Below, in pieces: positions 1 to 11,664 of a stretch of DNA of 64,000 bases; within the stretch, counting starts at the first letter, position 1, and every line of letters begins with the position of its first letter. The notes under the pieces are model-generated. The model made no database searches. It worked only from the letters and a program-made list of their open reading frames with translations, and had not been told where the DNA came from. Source of the DNA: Owenia fusiformis (Eukaryota > Annelida > Polychaeta > Sabellida > Oweniidae); NCBI GenBank assembly GCA_903813345.2, contig CAIIXF020000004.1, forward strand, positions 3,179,525 through 3,243,524, given 5' to 3'. A program made the position numbers and the translations under genes.

Positions 1-780
1 TACAATGATATGGCAATATGAGCATGAGGCTTGTCTCCATAGACTTGTCTTCTCATTGTAAGAGCATCAGTATAGTAAGACATGGCATTGGTGAGGTCAC
101 CTTGCTCACAATACACATCACCAATGTTGTTCATTGATGTGGCAATATCAGCATGAGGTTCGTCTCCATAGACATGTCTTCTCATTACAAGAGCATCAGT
201 ATGGTAAGACATGGCATTGGTGAGGTCACCTTGCTGAGAATACACATTACCAATGTTACTCAATGATATGGCAATATGAGCATGAGGCTTGTCACCATAG
301 ACCTGTCTATACATTGCAAGAGCATCATTTTGGTAAGACATGGCATTGGAGAAGTCACCTTGCTGAGAATACACATCACCAATGTTGTTCATTGATATGG
401 CAATATGAGCATGAGGCTTGTCACCATAGACCTGTCTATACATTGCAAGAGCATCAGAATGGTAAGACATGGCATCGGTGAGATAACCTTGCTGAGAATA
501 CACACTACCAATGTTATACAATGATGTGGCAATATCAGCATGAGGCTTGTCTCCATATACCTGTCTCTTCATTGCAAGAGCATCAGTATGGTAAGACATG
601 GCATCGGTGAGGTCACCTTGCTGAGAATACACATCACCAATGTTATTCATTGATGTGGCAATACTAGCATGAGGCTTGTCTCCATAGACCTGTCTCTTCA
701 TTGCAAGAGCATCAGTATGGTAAGACATGGCATTGGTGAGATCACCTTGCTGAGAATACACATCACCAATGCTACCAATT
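1..780 (-). repeat. Near-identical 129-bp coding repeats (43-residue TPR units)
   Basis: The motif TGGCAAT recurs at 11, 140, 269, 398, 527 and 656, exactly 129 bp apart, and the surrounding bases are nearly the same in each unit. Each unit encodes one kinesin-light-chain-like TPR (for example ADIATSMNNIGDVYSQQGDL). Units to the right of 780 are far more diverged, so the left end of the array looks recently amplified or homogenised. Confidence 0.9.
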
Positions 781-3700
781 GCTGTTGCAATTGTATAATG
801 CGGTTTGTCTTGGTATACCTGTTGGAACATTGTCAGCGCTTTATTGTAATATAACAAAGCATTATTGGTATCAGCTTGAATTTCATACACCTGACCAATA
901 TTGTGCAGTGATTGCGCTACATCATCATTTGGGACATCATTCCATATTTCCTTTCTTATCTTATAACTGTCTTGAAAATGCAACAAGGCATTGGTGAGGT
1001 CACGTTGATCTCGATAGACAAGTCCAATCATATTTAACGTATACGCATAATCTCGATCGGGTCCATTTTCACAGATAGTTTTATATATCTTCTCACTCTT
1101 CCTTAAATAAGTGAGACCATTTTCAAGTTCGTTGAGCTCCCAGAAGACCCATCCAATATTCATTTGAGATTTAGCAATATTTCTATCAAACGTATTAGAC
1201 ACAGACAATTTTTCGTTAATTTTTAGTGATTTTCGATGATATTCAAGTGCCTTCTTGTATTCGCCTAATGAACGATGCACAATACCCAAACTGTCAAGTA
1301 ATGATGCTATATGTGGATGGTTTTCATCAGTATGTACATTCTTTTCCAAGTTATACGCTTTAGTGTAGTACGTCAAAGCATCTCGATACATGCAATTTGT
1401 ATTATAAAGCGACGCTATGGTTGTTTGGATTTCAGCAAGTTGCTCTTGGTTGCTGCAGTGTTCTAAGTTCATAATTCGCGTCTCTTCTTTCATGAAGGCC
1501 AGTAATGCATTTTTGAAAAAGTTCATTTCTTTATGCAGTGTTCCCTTTATTTGTTCACTGCTTTCTATGTACCTAGGCAAATACTTCCAATCTTCAGTTT
1601 TGCCCTCAATCGCCGCTTTCAAGAAATTTGCCCAGGGTATGAATGTTAAGAAAAAGCGGTATATTGCACTATAATCCCGAACAGATAGCGATTCACTTGA
1701 ATCCGTGGGTCTTTCTTGGTCAGGGGGTCTCGATAGGAATGATATGAACTCCCTTTGTCTTTTATATTTGTTGTAAGTGAAATGCCGGAGATTAATACAC
1801 GAACAGACCATTAACTGAAGGTCAATTTTGGCACGCTCCTTCAATATCTTCTTTTTATCGCATAATTCATCCAGAACATCAAGAGGGGATTGGGCGACAC
1901 AGTCATACTTAAGTTTAAGTGAATTTACAGACATCGTCGCAAATCTGTATATGTCTCTTTTAACATGTACTTGCTTACTGAATGTTTCTGGCGTAAGAGG
2001 ATTCTTTGCATATTTTTCCAAATCGTCTCTAAGTGTTTCGGCTGCCCTGGCGACACCTACGCTAATACCTGGGAATTTCTCTGAATCTGATTTAAGAATT
2101 TTTCGAAGTTTCGATTTATAGCTATCGTGTAAATCGCCATCGCCATATATCAGAGTGGTTGTCATGAGAACATCGCCCAAGTGATAGCCTTCGTCCGAAC
2201 AAACGTCTTCGTTTTGGCATTCAGACATCTCGTCTGGGGTCATAATCAGCTCTCTTGCAGGTTTCTTTTGTGTAGGGTTACGGCCAATCGGGGTTTTACT
2301 CGCCCATGGCATGGCTCCATCAAAACACAATCCTTGAGGAGAAATTGAATCAAAGAATTTGTTTTCTGATAATTCTTCCGTTAATTCCTTGTTAAAGTCG
2401 TTCAACACTGGAATACTTAAACTTGGAATGACAGTCTCGCCTAGGTTGAGTATCTTAAAGTGCACATAATGCACGATGAGCCTAAATTCACTCTTAAGCT
2501 GGTCTATTTCCTCGAGTGATTTCTCAGTGTCATCAAATATGATTGCTGATTCAAGATCTGAGTATGCAGTTGCCTCTTGTCTTGCCAAAGATCCCAGACC
2601 TACAAAACAGAACCTACAATTCGGTGTACCAAAAACATTAAGGCAGTCATCTATCAGTAACTTATAAAAACTCACAAGTTTGTTGCTGAGTTCGTTATAA
2701 AATGCTTTGCTGTTTTTTATTGTTCGCTCCTCGTCTTCTACTGTCATTTCAACTGTTTCTAAATTGACTATCATATCATCTTTGACGATAGAATTGATCG
2801 TGTAATCAGAGTATTGTCTCAACTGCTTCAATTCCTCTTGATACTTTAATGTCGCCTTTGCGGTCGGGATCTCGGTGTGCTTCTTAACCCTCTTCAAAAA
2901 CGTCGTTTCTAATCCCTGCAATATTTCATTACAGTCCTTCTCGATCTCAGTCAAGGGGTCTTCTTTGAGTTTCTTTAGTCTCTCAATACAATTCAGAGCT
3001 GCATTTAGAAGACCTGCTGATCGAACGAAATACCAACCCTCAATATGTTTCGTTTCTTCAAATAGTTTCTTGTACTCGACAGCTAGTTGGTGAAACAAAT
3101 CGATCTGTTTACTCAGTTCTATTTCGTCCATGTCTGTAGTTTTCCAATCCTTTCTACAGAGTTCTCGTCCAATTTCGTACATCCTTTGTGCGCACTCTGA
3201 AACAGGTTTGGTACATACATGATACAATACTATTTGTCATTAATCGTTGAGAAAATGTGCAACTGATTGATGCATGGTACAATATTCAAATAAATCTTCC
3301 AACAAAATATGTAGAGCTCAAACAGTATATTACACACACTCTTTAAACCAAACAACAATAACATTTGAAGTAACAAGGTATTATCTGGGTTATCCGGATA
3401 GCATAATAAACATTCCGGGTTTAATCCGAGCTTACAATTTCTGATTTTTCTCTGGGCTGAATTTGAATAGAAAATCCATTTTCCGGGTCGGTATTTTCTA
3501 AATTAATTAAAGTTGTATTATACTAGGTATAGTACTTTTATCTCCATTATACCAGAATTGAATTAACCTTTCAAGGAGTGAGCAATCAAATGAAACGCAC
3601 TTGTAATTTTAAATGACGAAATTTGTTCGCACACTGACAACATACAGAAAGTAGGCTTCTAACATGAGAGCTCGTTGCTCGCGATGTCAACGGGGCCTGG

Positions 3701-4563
3701 ATAGACACCGTAGTTTAGTGTGTTGGAAACAGATTATTCCAAACAAATTAATTAAAAGATGGTAGTAAAGTAATAATTGTTGAAGTCGAATAAAAATGAA
3801 AGTTGAATTTAAGTGAATTTGAGCCACTTGATTGTTTCAATATACAATAGATAGCCACAGAAAACAGCGCATTATGTCCTCTTTAATCACACAAGAATTA
3901 AAATTAAACGTTCGGGGAGTGTAAAATTGAATGTAATGCATTGAACTTACTGTACGTAATAGATGGAATAGACTGATGACAAAATAATTTTTCGGACTGT
4001 TAACGTTACGTGCGTTTTTTATGATTTAAAATAGCTAGTCACATCATTGGAAGGCTTATCTTGTCTTCTTTAATCCCCTTTCTAGCAGAATTTAATCAAA
4101 CATTCAGTTAGTGATAACATTGAAATATAAACGTTTCTATGGAACTTTAGTAAGTGAAACTCAGAACAACTCTATTTCATAGTACAATGGCTATTTCAAT
4201 TGCAGGCCGACGTTCTTCAACTATAATTATATTTTATCATATCTCTCAAGGCCCCGCTTCAAAAAGTAGCTCATTGCCAGCGATGTAAGCGGGAACTTGC
4301 TCGCGATGTACGGGGCCTGGATAGTCACCGTGTCAACAATCAAAGATGCAAAACATACTTGTACGTACACAGGCTATTGTGTAGAACTTTTAAAAATTGG
4401 TTTCTGTTTTTCCCGGTCTCCCCTGTACAAGTACATGGATTTTAAACTCAAAACATGAAGACGGACTTACCAACTGAGGGGGGTTTGTTGGATTTCACAG
4501 CATTTTCAAAAGGATTATCTTCTTCGACCTTGAGCTTACTATCCTCAGTTTCTGGGATGTCTC
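1..4563 (-). CDS. Partial TPR protein with PII-uridylyltransferase-like nucleotidyltransferase domain
   Basis: Two exons are visible, 4471-4563 and 1-3197, joined by a phase-1 intron (donor GTAAG at 4470, acceptor TTTCAG ending at 3198). The 3197-bp exon is open throughout and runs off the window edge, so the C-terminus is missing. Exon 4471-4563 encodes an acidic, proline-containing linker. About 200 residues into the long exon is GLGSLARQEATAYSDLE. This resembles the G-S-x-A-R-x-E-x-T-x-x-S-D-[IL]-[DE] signature of DUF294/GlnD-type nucleotidyltransferases, in which the acidic residues bind metal. A helical region of DUF294 C-terminal type follows (LGDVLMTTTLIYGDGDL, then RDIYRFATMSVNSLKL). 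From about exon residue 585 onward there are tetratricopeptide repeats, degenerate first and then near-identical 43-residue units. No signal peptide or membrane segment is seen. Family knowledge: NTase-TPR fusions occur in marine invertebrates with unknown function. Whether it is catalytically active is not shown. The first exon is unresolved. Confidence 0.85.
3198..4470 (-). other. Intron of the TPR/NTase gene with an internal duplicated motif
   Basis: This stretch has no coding signal. It contains two related copies of a sequence with GCTCGCGATGT and GGGGCCTGGATAG, near 3668-3720 and 4267-4340, probably remnants of one repeat family. Confidence 0.6.
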
Positions 4564-5209
4564 CTATAAAAATCAATGTTAGATTGCATGTGCATGTTTT
4601 TTACTTATTCTTTATTATAACGTTAGAATTATGTCAGATAGTTTATCTCCCGAGGTACATGGCACCTACCGAAGACGCTTAATGATAAATGAAGTCCTTC
4701 GAATGGTTACATAGCATAATTAGTAAGAAATTGAATTAAGTTAGAAATATAATTATCCAATTGTCTTTCCATTGGAGTACATTGCACACACACGATGGCA
4801 GAAAATGTCTTTCTACTGGGGAAAATAAGATCACTTGAAGATAGAAATGTGACAAATGTGACATATAGTTCTACTACTGCAGTAGATAGCACAATCTAAG
4901 GTTCAAAAATATGTCAGAAATCTTTTCGATTTCAATAGCACCATCCTACGGCAGAAAATATTTTGGCACAGAAAGTAAAGACAAAGTGTCATTTTTTCCA
5001 AAATTCCATTATTGAATCTTTTGATATTGCAGATTTCTATAGCCAATATAAACCAAACAGGCACATTTCTAAAAATTCATTATTTTTTATATACAGGGTG
5101 ACCCCAAAAAATGCAACCGTCCATTTCTTCAATATTTTTCTTAAATGGAGGTTAATTGCTCTGAAATTTGGCACACAAGGACTTCATTCAATGTGGGATC
5201 CTCTGGTAT
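4564..5209. other. Non-coding stretch with a solitary mariner-type terminus
   Basis: No gene is supported here. At 5093-5112 the sequence TACAGGGTGACCCCAAAAAA resembles the termini of TA-targeting Tc1/mariner elements. No matching inverted end was found nearby, so it is read as a fragment. Confidence 0.4.
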
Positions 5210-5299
5210 ACAATCACCTTAAGGCAACTCTATCAATATAAGACTATGATTATTAATAATCATAGTCTTATATTGATAGAGTTGCCTTAAGGTGATTGT
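5210..5299. repeat. Perfect 90-bp palindrome
   Basis: Two 45-bp arms are exact reverse complements with no spacer, centred between 5254 and 5255 (TATT|AATA). The outer ends are ACAATCACCTTAAGG and CCTTAAGGTGATTGT. A loopless palindrome of this size is unstable in most cloning hosts. It could be a recent event, a transposon hairpin or an assembly artefact. Confidence 0.95.
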
Positions 5300-5677
5300 G
5301 TAATAGTTTTCAATACTGCTATAGGCAGGTTTGTAAAGGGTAAGAGTCGATGGTATCACTTCCTGTATGGAATCATAAAAGATGGCAGCCAACTTTTTGC
5401 TAAATATGGATACTTTATAAATAGTTATAGCTACCATATCAAGTCATATTATCTCTTTACAAGGATCGGATGTTCAATAAATAAGTGTATATATTATTGT
5501 TTATTGATCATGTGGTTTTTGTTTGAGTCTAGATATGTTTTCGAATTCTCAAGTAGCTGATGATTAATTTGAGCATTTTAGCGCGATAAAAGTTACTTAT
5601 TAGAACATTTTTAAATCGACACAATAATTATGATGGCTTGATTTTACTGAACTCAAATTAAATCTGAAAGTCATCTT

Positions 5678-6450
5678 CACACCGGAATAGCCTGACAACG
5701 TAAAGTCAGATACCGTTGTCACAACATAACCGTCGCTTCAACTCTTTAATCACTTGGTCCTCGTTTATTGGGACTTTATCGTCGCTAAATCTGTGCATGT
5801 ATTAAGCTCTTGTGATGATGTATTATAGGAAATCCAGATTTCTATCAAATGGGGTCGTGAATTGCCACAATATAGCGTCTTCAATATTGTCAATGACAAC
5901 GGAATCTGAATTTGAAATAATTTACAAAGACAACGGACTAGGTGGATGTACAGGGTGGGCCAAAAAAAACCAATACCCAACTTCACATCAGGATAAAAAT
6001 AGTTACATTCAATATGGTACATTGACTTATATATCATTTTAAAGGTGATACATTTTCAAACAATTAGTTATATAATACTATGTCATGAAATCAATATTTT
6101 AGGGACAAAATGACAACAATAAATAGACCCTTTACCGTTGTCTTTACATATACCGTTGTCACCCCGATTTTACAATTACATTTACCCGCACCTAGCGTTG
6201 TCATTTATACAGTATCCGTTGTCATGTGTCATATTTCGATTGGTAAAATAAAAGCCTTTATTTCGATGGTAGAAGATATTTAACTATATGATCAGAAGAA
6301 AAACACTTTAAGTGATTGCTGTACCAAAGCAATTTAATCTAGTCGCTCTATTAAACATACAGTTCATGAAAATCTAATTGAAGCGACGGTTATGTCCGCC
6401 ATTTGTGACAACGGTATCTGACTTTACCGTTGTTAGGCTATTCCGTTGTG
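5678..6450. mobile_element. 773-bp non-autonomous TIR element with subterminal TGACAACGG motifs
   Basis: The left end CACACCGGAATAGCCTGACA and the right end, read inverted as CACAACGGAATAGCCTAACA, form TIRs that stay similar for about 80 bp. ATCTT flanks both ends (5673-5677, 6451-6455), consistent with a 5-bp target duplication. The interior repeats CCGTTGTC or its complement at least eight times (for example near 5713, 5900, 5930, 6130, 6153, 6195, 6210, 6408). Subterminal motif arrays are typical transposase-binding sites. It has no ORF, and the superfamily is not assigned. A mariner-like terminus (TACAGGGTGGGCCAAAAAA, 5949) lies inside it. Confidence 0.75.
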
Positions 6451-7248
6451 ATCTTGGTGACATCTTTTTAGCGGAATCAAATCTCAAAGTTCCTGGGAGA
6501 ATAAAGTGGAGTGTTGCGCATTTCTATCCAGGGAAGCTTCTCATTCAATTCTCTAGCTCTAAATCACTATTCATAGGCAATCAATAGTGATCATACTAGA
6601 AAATCGATAATCAATACTGAGCTTCTGCAGTCACCAAGAAACCGGCTTTTAGAAAACCAGTTTGAAAGCTAGCTTTGAATACATATATACAAATGAATAC
6701 TTTAAGTATCCCGTGATTCCAAGTTGCTAGATTGTCCCTAAATAGCTTGTGTTAAATGGAGCGAGCTGTTTTGTAAACTGGCTCCAACTTGGAGCCACTT
6801 TTGAAAAATGAACGGTGTGTTTTTATTTTACACTTAATTTACACTTATAGTTTTGGCATACAATGACTTCTTGCAAAAAAAATCGGGAAATATCTTAAGA
6901 TTTTACGTATCTTTCAGTTTTTTCTTATTTCGATGCAAAATATACAAGAATAAGATGCATAATGCTCATCAAAATGATCGGAAGACGGTATCCCGTGATT
7001 CTCAGTTGGTTGATTGTCCCTTAATAGCTTGTGTTGTATGGAGCTAGCTGATTTGTAAACTGGCTGGAATGCAATTTAGTTCTGGCATAAAATGACTTCT
7101 TGCAAAAAATCTGGAAATATCTAAGATTTTAAGTATTTTTCAATTTTTTTTCTCATTTCACGCAAATTATACGAGAATAAGATGCATAATGCACATCAAA
7201 ATGATCGGGAGACAGTATCCCGTGATCCCAGTTGCTTGATTAAAGGAC

Positions 7249-7398
7249 TTAAGCCCAAGACTCAATGCATTGTTTGCTGAATCATACCATGAAGGTGTTG
7301 TTTCAAAACCTTTGCATGACCGCGCAGCGGGAATGCAAAGTTTAGGAAACAACGCCCGAGTGGAATGAAGCAGCTACAATGCATTGAGTCGTGGGCTT
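7249..7398. repeat. 150-bp inverted-repeat element
   Basis: The arms TAAGCCCAAGACTCAATGCA and its near-complement ending GTCGTGGGCTTA bound the segment. It interrupts one of the ~270-bp units, so it is likely a small MITE or part of a larger insertion (about 7240-7667). Confidence 0.6.
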
Positions 7399-8061
7399 AA
7401 ATTCTTTTCACACATTGCAATCTTTTCTATAAAATCATCTAAAAGGAACGAAATCACTAAAAGAACACATTTTTCAAGGACATTTTTTGCAAGGGTCATT
7501 TTTTGCAAGTCATCAAATCCAGTGTGAAAAATCCATTCATCACCATGGCAACTGTTTAACTAGTGACCTTGCATGTGTTATTGATATTTCACACACTATT
7601 CATTATGTGAATACTCTGTTCAGATTGGCTGGAATCGGACACACCTTGCCTAGCTATGTGTGAATGTCCTTAATAGCTTATGTTAAATGGAGCGAGCTGA
7701 TTTGTAAAGTGGCTCCAACTTGGAGCCAGTGAGCTAATTTGTAAAATGAGCGGTGTTTTTATTAAACAGATACATTATAATCTATTCTAAATTGATGAAC
7801 TTGGTTTTATTCATTAATATTTATGCTTAGAATGTAATTTACCTGTATAGTTTTGGTCCAAAAAACTAGAATTGTGTAAAGATTTTATGTATTTTTCAGT
7901 TTTTTCTCATTTTCATAAGAATTTTATGAGAATAAGATGCATTAAACACATCGAATTGATTGTAAGGCAGTATCCTATGATTTCCACTCGCTAGATTGTC
8001 ACTATATTATAGCTTGTGTGAAATGCACAGAGCCGATTTGTAAACTGGCAATGTAAATATC

Positions 8062-8148
8062 TGTTAATACAAACGCAACGCTCATTTTTCAAAACTGGCT
8101 CCAAGTTGGAGCTAGTTTTGAAAAATGAGCGTTGAGTTTGTATTAACA
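8062..8148. repeat. Near-perfect 87-bp hairpin
   Basis: The arms, TGTTAATACAAACGC and GTTTGTATTAACA at the ends and CTCCAA|GTTGGAG at the centre, are inverted copies with few mismatches. It is probably a foldback MITE. Confidence 0.8.
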
Positions 8149-8407
8149 GAGACATATAATAACACTTCATGTCTCTGGTAATTATTAAACAGAGATACGA
8201 TGCATACTCTATTCTAAATTAATCCGTGATCCAATTCATCAATGTTTATGCTTAGAATGCAATTTACACTCATACTTATGGCATAAAATAAAAAAAGAGC
8301 GCAGCGTTTTTCGTAAACAGAAACTATGTTCTCGAAAATAACAGCATGTTTGGTTTTCAGGGACCCTAATCCCCAATTCTCTGAACAATGCTTTTATTTT
8401 TATGTTT

Positions 8408-8582
8408 CAGGCCTCCTAGACTTCCAACAACGCGAACATCAGTTCTGATACCGCGAACTACGTTCCTTGCACTCGAACCACGAATCCCATATCGCGAACG
8501 TGAAATCTTATGTCGCGCACCACCATTTCCTTGTTTCCGAACATATTTCTTGTACCGCGCACAGAGATCCGTTACCGCGAAC
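8408..8582 (+). repeat. CpG-rich 21-bp-periodic element, copy 1
   Basis: About 175 bp begin CAGGCCTCCTAGACTTCCAA after a pyrimidine-rich tract (splice-acceptor-like). The motif CGCGAAC, or close variants, then recurs every 20-22 bp eight times with unrelated spacers. A copy with about three differences lies inverted at 35299-35473. One frame reads as R-initiated heptads in both copies. Coding is not established. Confidence 0.75.
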
Positions 8583-8599
8583 CACGCAACTGATCGAAA

Positions 8600-9700
8600 A
8601 AAAGTCCGTAATTTTGTTCGTATTATTACGCATAAGTAAAATTCCAACGAGGTGTTTTCTTATGGAATTCGGAAGAAATATTTTCCCAGTTTTTCATGCA
8701 TGTGAATGAATATCCACTCATTGACGATAACAGAATTTTAAGCTCTAGGAAACACAAAATATTGGGACTTACTTGCAATCACGCGCATTGACATTTTCGG
8801 TGAAAGGGCTGGGTAATAACAACAAAAACAAAAACCTGACTTTTGAGTAACCACGTATGGCCAAATTAGTGACAGCTTATTCCAATTTTGTCCATTTGAG
8901 CCGATGATTTCATCATAATAAAGAAATGATGTTACCCTATGTACAATATTCCTGATTTTATAGAATACTTGATGTGCTATATCTGTAGCTCCAGCTACTG
9001 ATAATTTGAAGATGGTTCCCTTTGCCTGTAAAACGTTTTAGATGAAAACTGAACTTAAATGTTGCCCCCCCCCCCCATTACGGCTTGTGGGATTAGCTGT
9101 TTACATACAGGAAAATAACAATCTATCATCCTGATAAAGATTTCAACATTTGGTGTTTCAAATCATATCAAATGACTACTAAATCGTAATTTTAGGGAAA
9201 TGGCTAAGACTACTTTATCTGTCTAATCTTTGACTGTCTGAGATAAATGTGTTGACGAGTCCTGTAGTTAATCAATCTTGGTTTTAAAACCAAAGCTCTC
9301 ATCGTGGGCTGTTCTGCCCCACCCATGTGCCATTTTGCCCTGCTCCCAACATCATTTTCGAACACTCTGAAAAATCACAGAAAAGTGAAATATAATCCCT
9401 TCATAAGATGGAACATCAAAGTTCGCGATGATTGACAGATTAGAAAAACCTCTGCACGGATCAAATTATTATGAGTTCCGTTTTGCCCCATGTTCCCTAA
9501 AAATTCCTGACTTCAGCAACCAGGACGATATCTGACCCAAGACGTGTGGAGCGCTAAAATGTCGGACCCATTTTTTCTGGGCCCATCTCAGAGAGAGGGG
9601 GCGGGCCAGTGCATCTACACAGAATTCAGCCATAACTGATTACTACAATGTAGGTGTACTGTATAAAAGTAAACCTTGTAGTTTAAGGTCGGATGATGCT
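8600..9700. other. No gene seen; poly-C tract
   Basis: Apart from the candidate exon at 8773-8794, the only notable item is a run of 12 C at 9065-9076. No open frame or recognised repeat was found. Confidence 0.5.
8773..8794 (-). CDS. Candidate first coding exon of the TPR/NTase gene
   Basis: On the - strand an ATG at 8794 opens seven codons plus one base and stops at a strong donor, GTAAGTCCC, just below 8773. The phase left over (1) is what the exon at 4563-4471 needs. This is a phase and splice-site argument only. The exon is very short, so chance is a real alternative. A transcript would settle it. Confidence 0.25.
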
Positions 9701-9711
9701 AAACAGATATT

Positions 9712-10410
9712 GACAAAACAGGAAGTAACAAAACCATGCTTAATTTCAAACATTTTTTGAACCAAGATATCAGAGTTCTGTTTTAACCTCCAGTCAGTTT
9801 AACTAGTTCCACATACCATTTACATGACCAGGATCACACTGACCATGGTCAGAATGACCCTAGATGAAATAACTTTTTCAGCCCTCTGAAAAAGTCACTG
9901 TAAATAGCTTTAAATAGGAGCATAGGAAAGGTCAATGAACAGAATCTTTTGAATTTTTCAGAAAATGTGCTCAATATATTGCTCTAAATGATACAATCTT
10001 TGAAATTTTAGAAACTTTTCTGAAAAAATGGCGGACATTAAAAGGGAAAAAGATCGCTTTTCAATTCAGTTTTTTTCATTTTTTTCTTTTTCAACAAAAG
10101 ATATCAAATTTCCCAAGATTGTATCACTGAGAGCAATATATTGGGCACATTTTCTGAAAAATTCAAAAGATTCTTCTCAGTGACCTTTCCTAAGCTCCTA
10201 CTTTTATCTATTTTTCAGTCACAAATTTCAGAGGGCTGAAAAAGTAATTTCATCATGTCTAGGGTCATTCTGACCATGGTCATTGTGATCCTGGTCATGT
10301 AAATGGTATGTGGAACTAGTTAAACTGACTGGAGGTCGAAACAGAACTCGGATATCTTGGTTCAAAAAATGTTTGAAATCCAGCATGGTTTTGTCACTTC
10401 CTGTTTTGTC
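9712..10410. repeat. ~700-bp foldback element
   Basis: The left arm (from GACAAAACAGGAAGTAACAA) and the right arm (ending GTCACTTCCTGTTTTGTC) are long imperfect inverted copies of about 300 bp. Landmarks such as CTGACCATGGTCAGAATGAC and GCTCAATATATTGCTC pair in mirror order. The central loop is about 10015-10100. No ORF is present. Its right half is part of the 1086-bp tandem unit. Confidence 0.8.
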
Positions 10411-10578
10411 ATTTCCTGTTGACTACCATGGCACCTAAAACCAGTTTAAGCAAAAAGATTAACTATACAAAAACGGTAGATCTACCTGAAATCAGCTGAG
10501 TCTCTCTGCCATCCACATGAGTCACAAAAATGGATGGCGGGGACATGATCATCGATGCAAGCGTGTGATATACATGTA

Positions 10579-11036
10579 CAGGGCGTTCAGTAAGTAAAAC
10601 TAATTTTGCTCTCAAACTTTTATTTCTTGTCTATCATCGTTCAATTTTTCAGTGGAGAAGCATCAGACACTTTTCTAACTATCCTGAAAAAATGATCAAG
10701 ATATAATGAATGACAGCAAAATGGTGGTTGTCATAGTAACGCGAATACGGGTTCTGCGGAGCAATTTTATAAGTTCACAGCATAGTAGATTTTGTTTATG
10801 TTAGTTTCTGTCCTGTCTATATTTCAACCATAGTTCTGTGGCTACTCCACATTTCTACTTTCAAGTTAGCATTCTATTTCATGTTCAAAGAAGTTCCCCT
10901 TAGCTTTCACACACAGCTGATGTACCCATCCTAGGCTGATATTGGTTAGTTCTGAGAGTTCCCTTACAGTTATACTGCGATCTTCATCTAACAATTGCCT
11001 CAAATGATTCATGTTAGCCTCTTTGGTTAGAAGGTT
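10579..11036 (-). pseudogene. Truncated mariner copy 1 with transposase N-terminal fragment
   Basis: It starts at a TA-flanked terminus CAGGGCGTTCAGTAAGTAAA and is cut at 11036 by the tandem-duplication breakpoint. The - strand fragment encodes the second helix-turn-helix of a mariner transposase (LLDEDRSITVRELSELTNIS). It matches the longer copy at 33517-34949. Confidence 0.8.
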
Positions 11037-11664
11037 GAATTTTTCAGAAAATGTGCTCAATATATTGCTCTAAATGATACAATCTTTGAAATTTTAGAAA
11101 CTTTTCTGAAAAAATGGCGGACATTAAAAGGAAAAAAGATCGCTTTTCAATTCAGTTTTTTTCATTTTTTTCTTTTTCAACAAAAGATATCAAATTTCCC
11201 AAGATTGTATCACTGAGAGCAATATATTGGGCACATTTTCTGAAAAATTCAAAAGATTCTTCTCAGTGACCTTTCCTAAGCTCCTACTTTTATCTATTTT
11301 TCAGTCACAAATTTCAGAGGGCTGAAAAAGTAATTTCATCATGTCTAGGGTCATTCTGACCATGGTCATTGTGATCCTGGTCATGTAAATGGTATGTGGA
11401 ACTAGTTAAACTGACTGGAGGTCGAAAGAGAACTCGGATATCTTGGTTCAAAAAATGTTTGAAATCCAGCATGGTTTTGTCACTTCCTGTTTTGTCATTT
11501 CCTGTTGACTACCATGGCACCTAAAACCAGTTTAAGAAAAAAGATTAACTATACAAAAACGGTAGATCTACCTGAAATCAGCTGAGTCTCTCTGCCATCC
11601 ACATGAGTCACAAAAATGGATGGCGGGGACATGATCATCGATGCAAGCGTGTGATATACATGTA

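Larger units (their letters stand above)
6600..8340. repeat. Degenerate tandem repeat family (~270-bp units)
   Basis: Phrases such as 'gactgtatcccgtgat', 'ttgattgtcccttaatagct' and 'atgacttcttgcaaaaaa' recur with drift near 6700, 6980, 7210, 7660 and 7960, giving about five diverged units. Two hairpin elements interrupt them. Confidence 0.6.

Noticed and set aside
263-2667. + strand ORFs between 263 and 3093
   Set aside because: They are antisense shadows of the long - strand TPR/NTase exon.
8411-8582. CRISPR-like or coding heptad repeat
   Set aside because: Cores are only ~7 bp and there are no cas genes. Both strands are open, so the reading frame alone does not prove coding.
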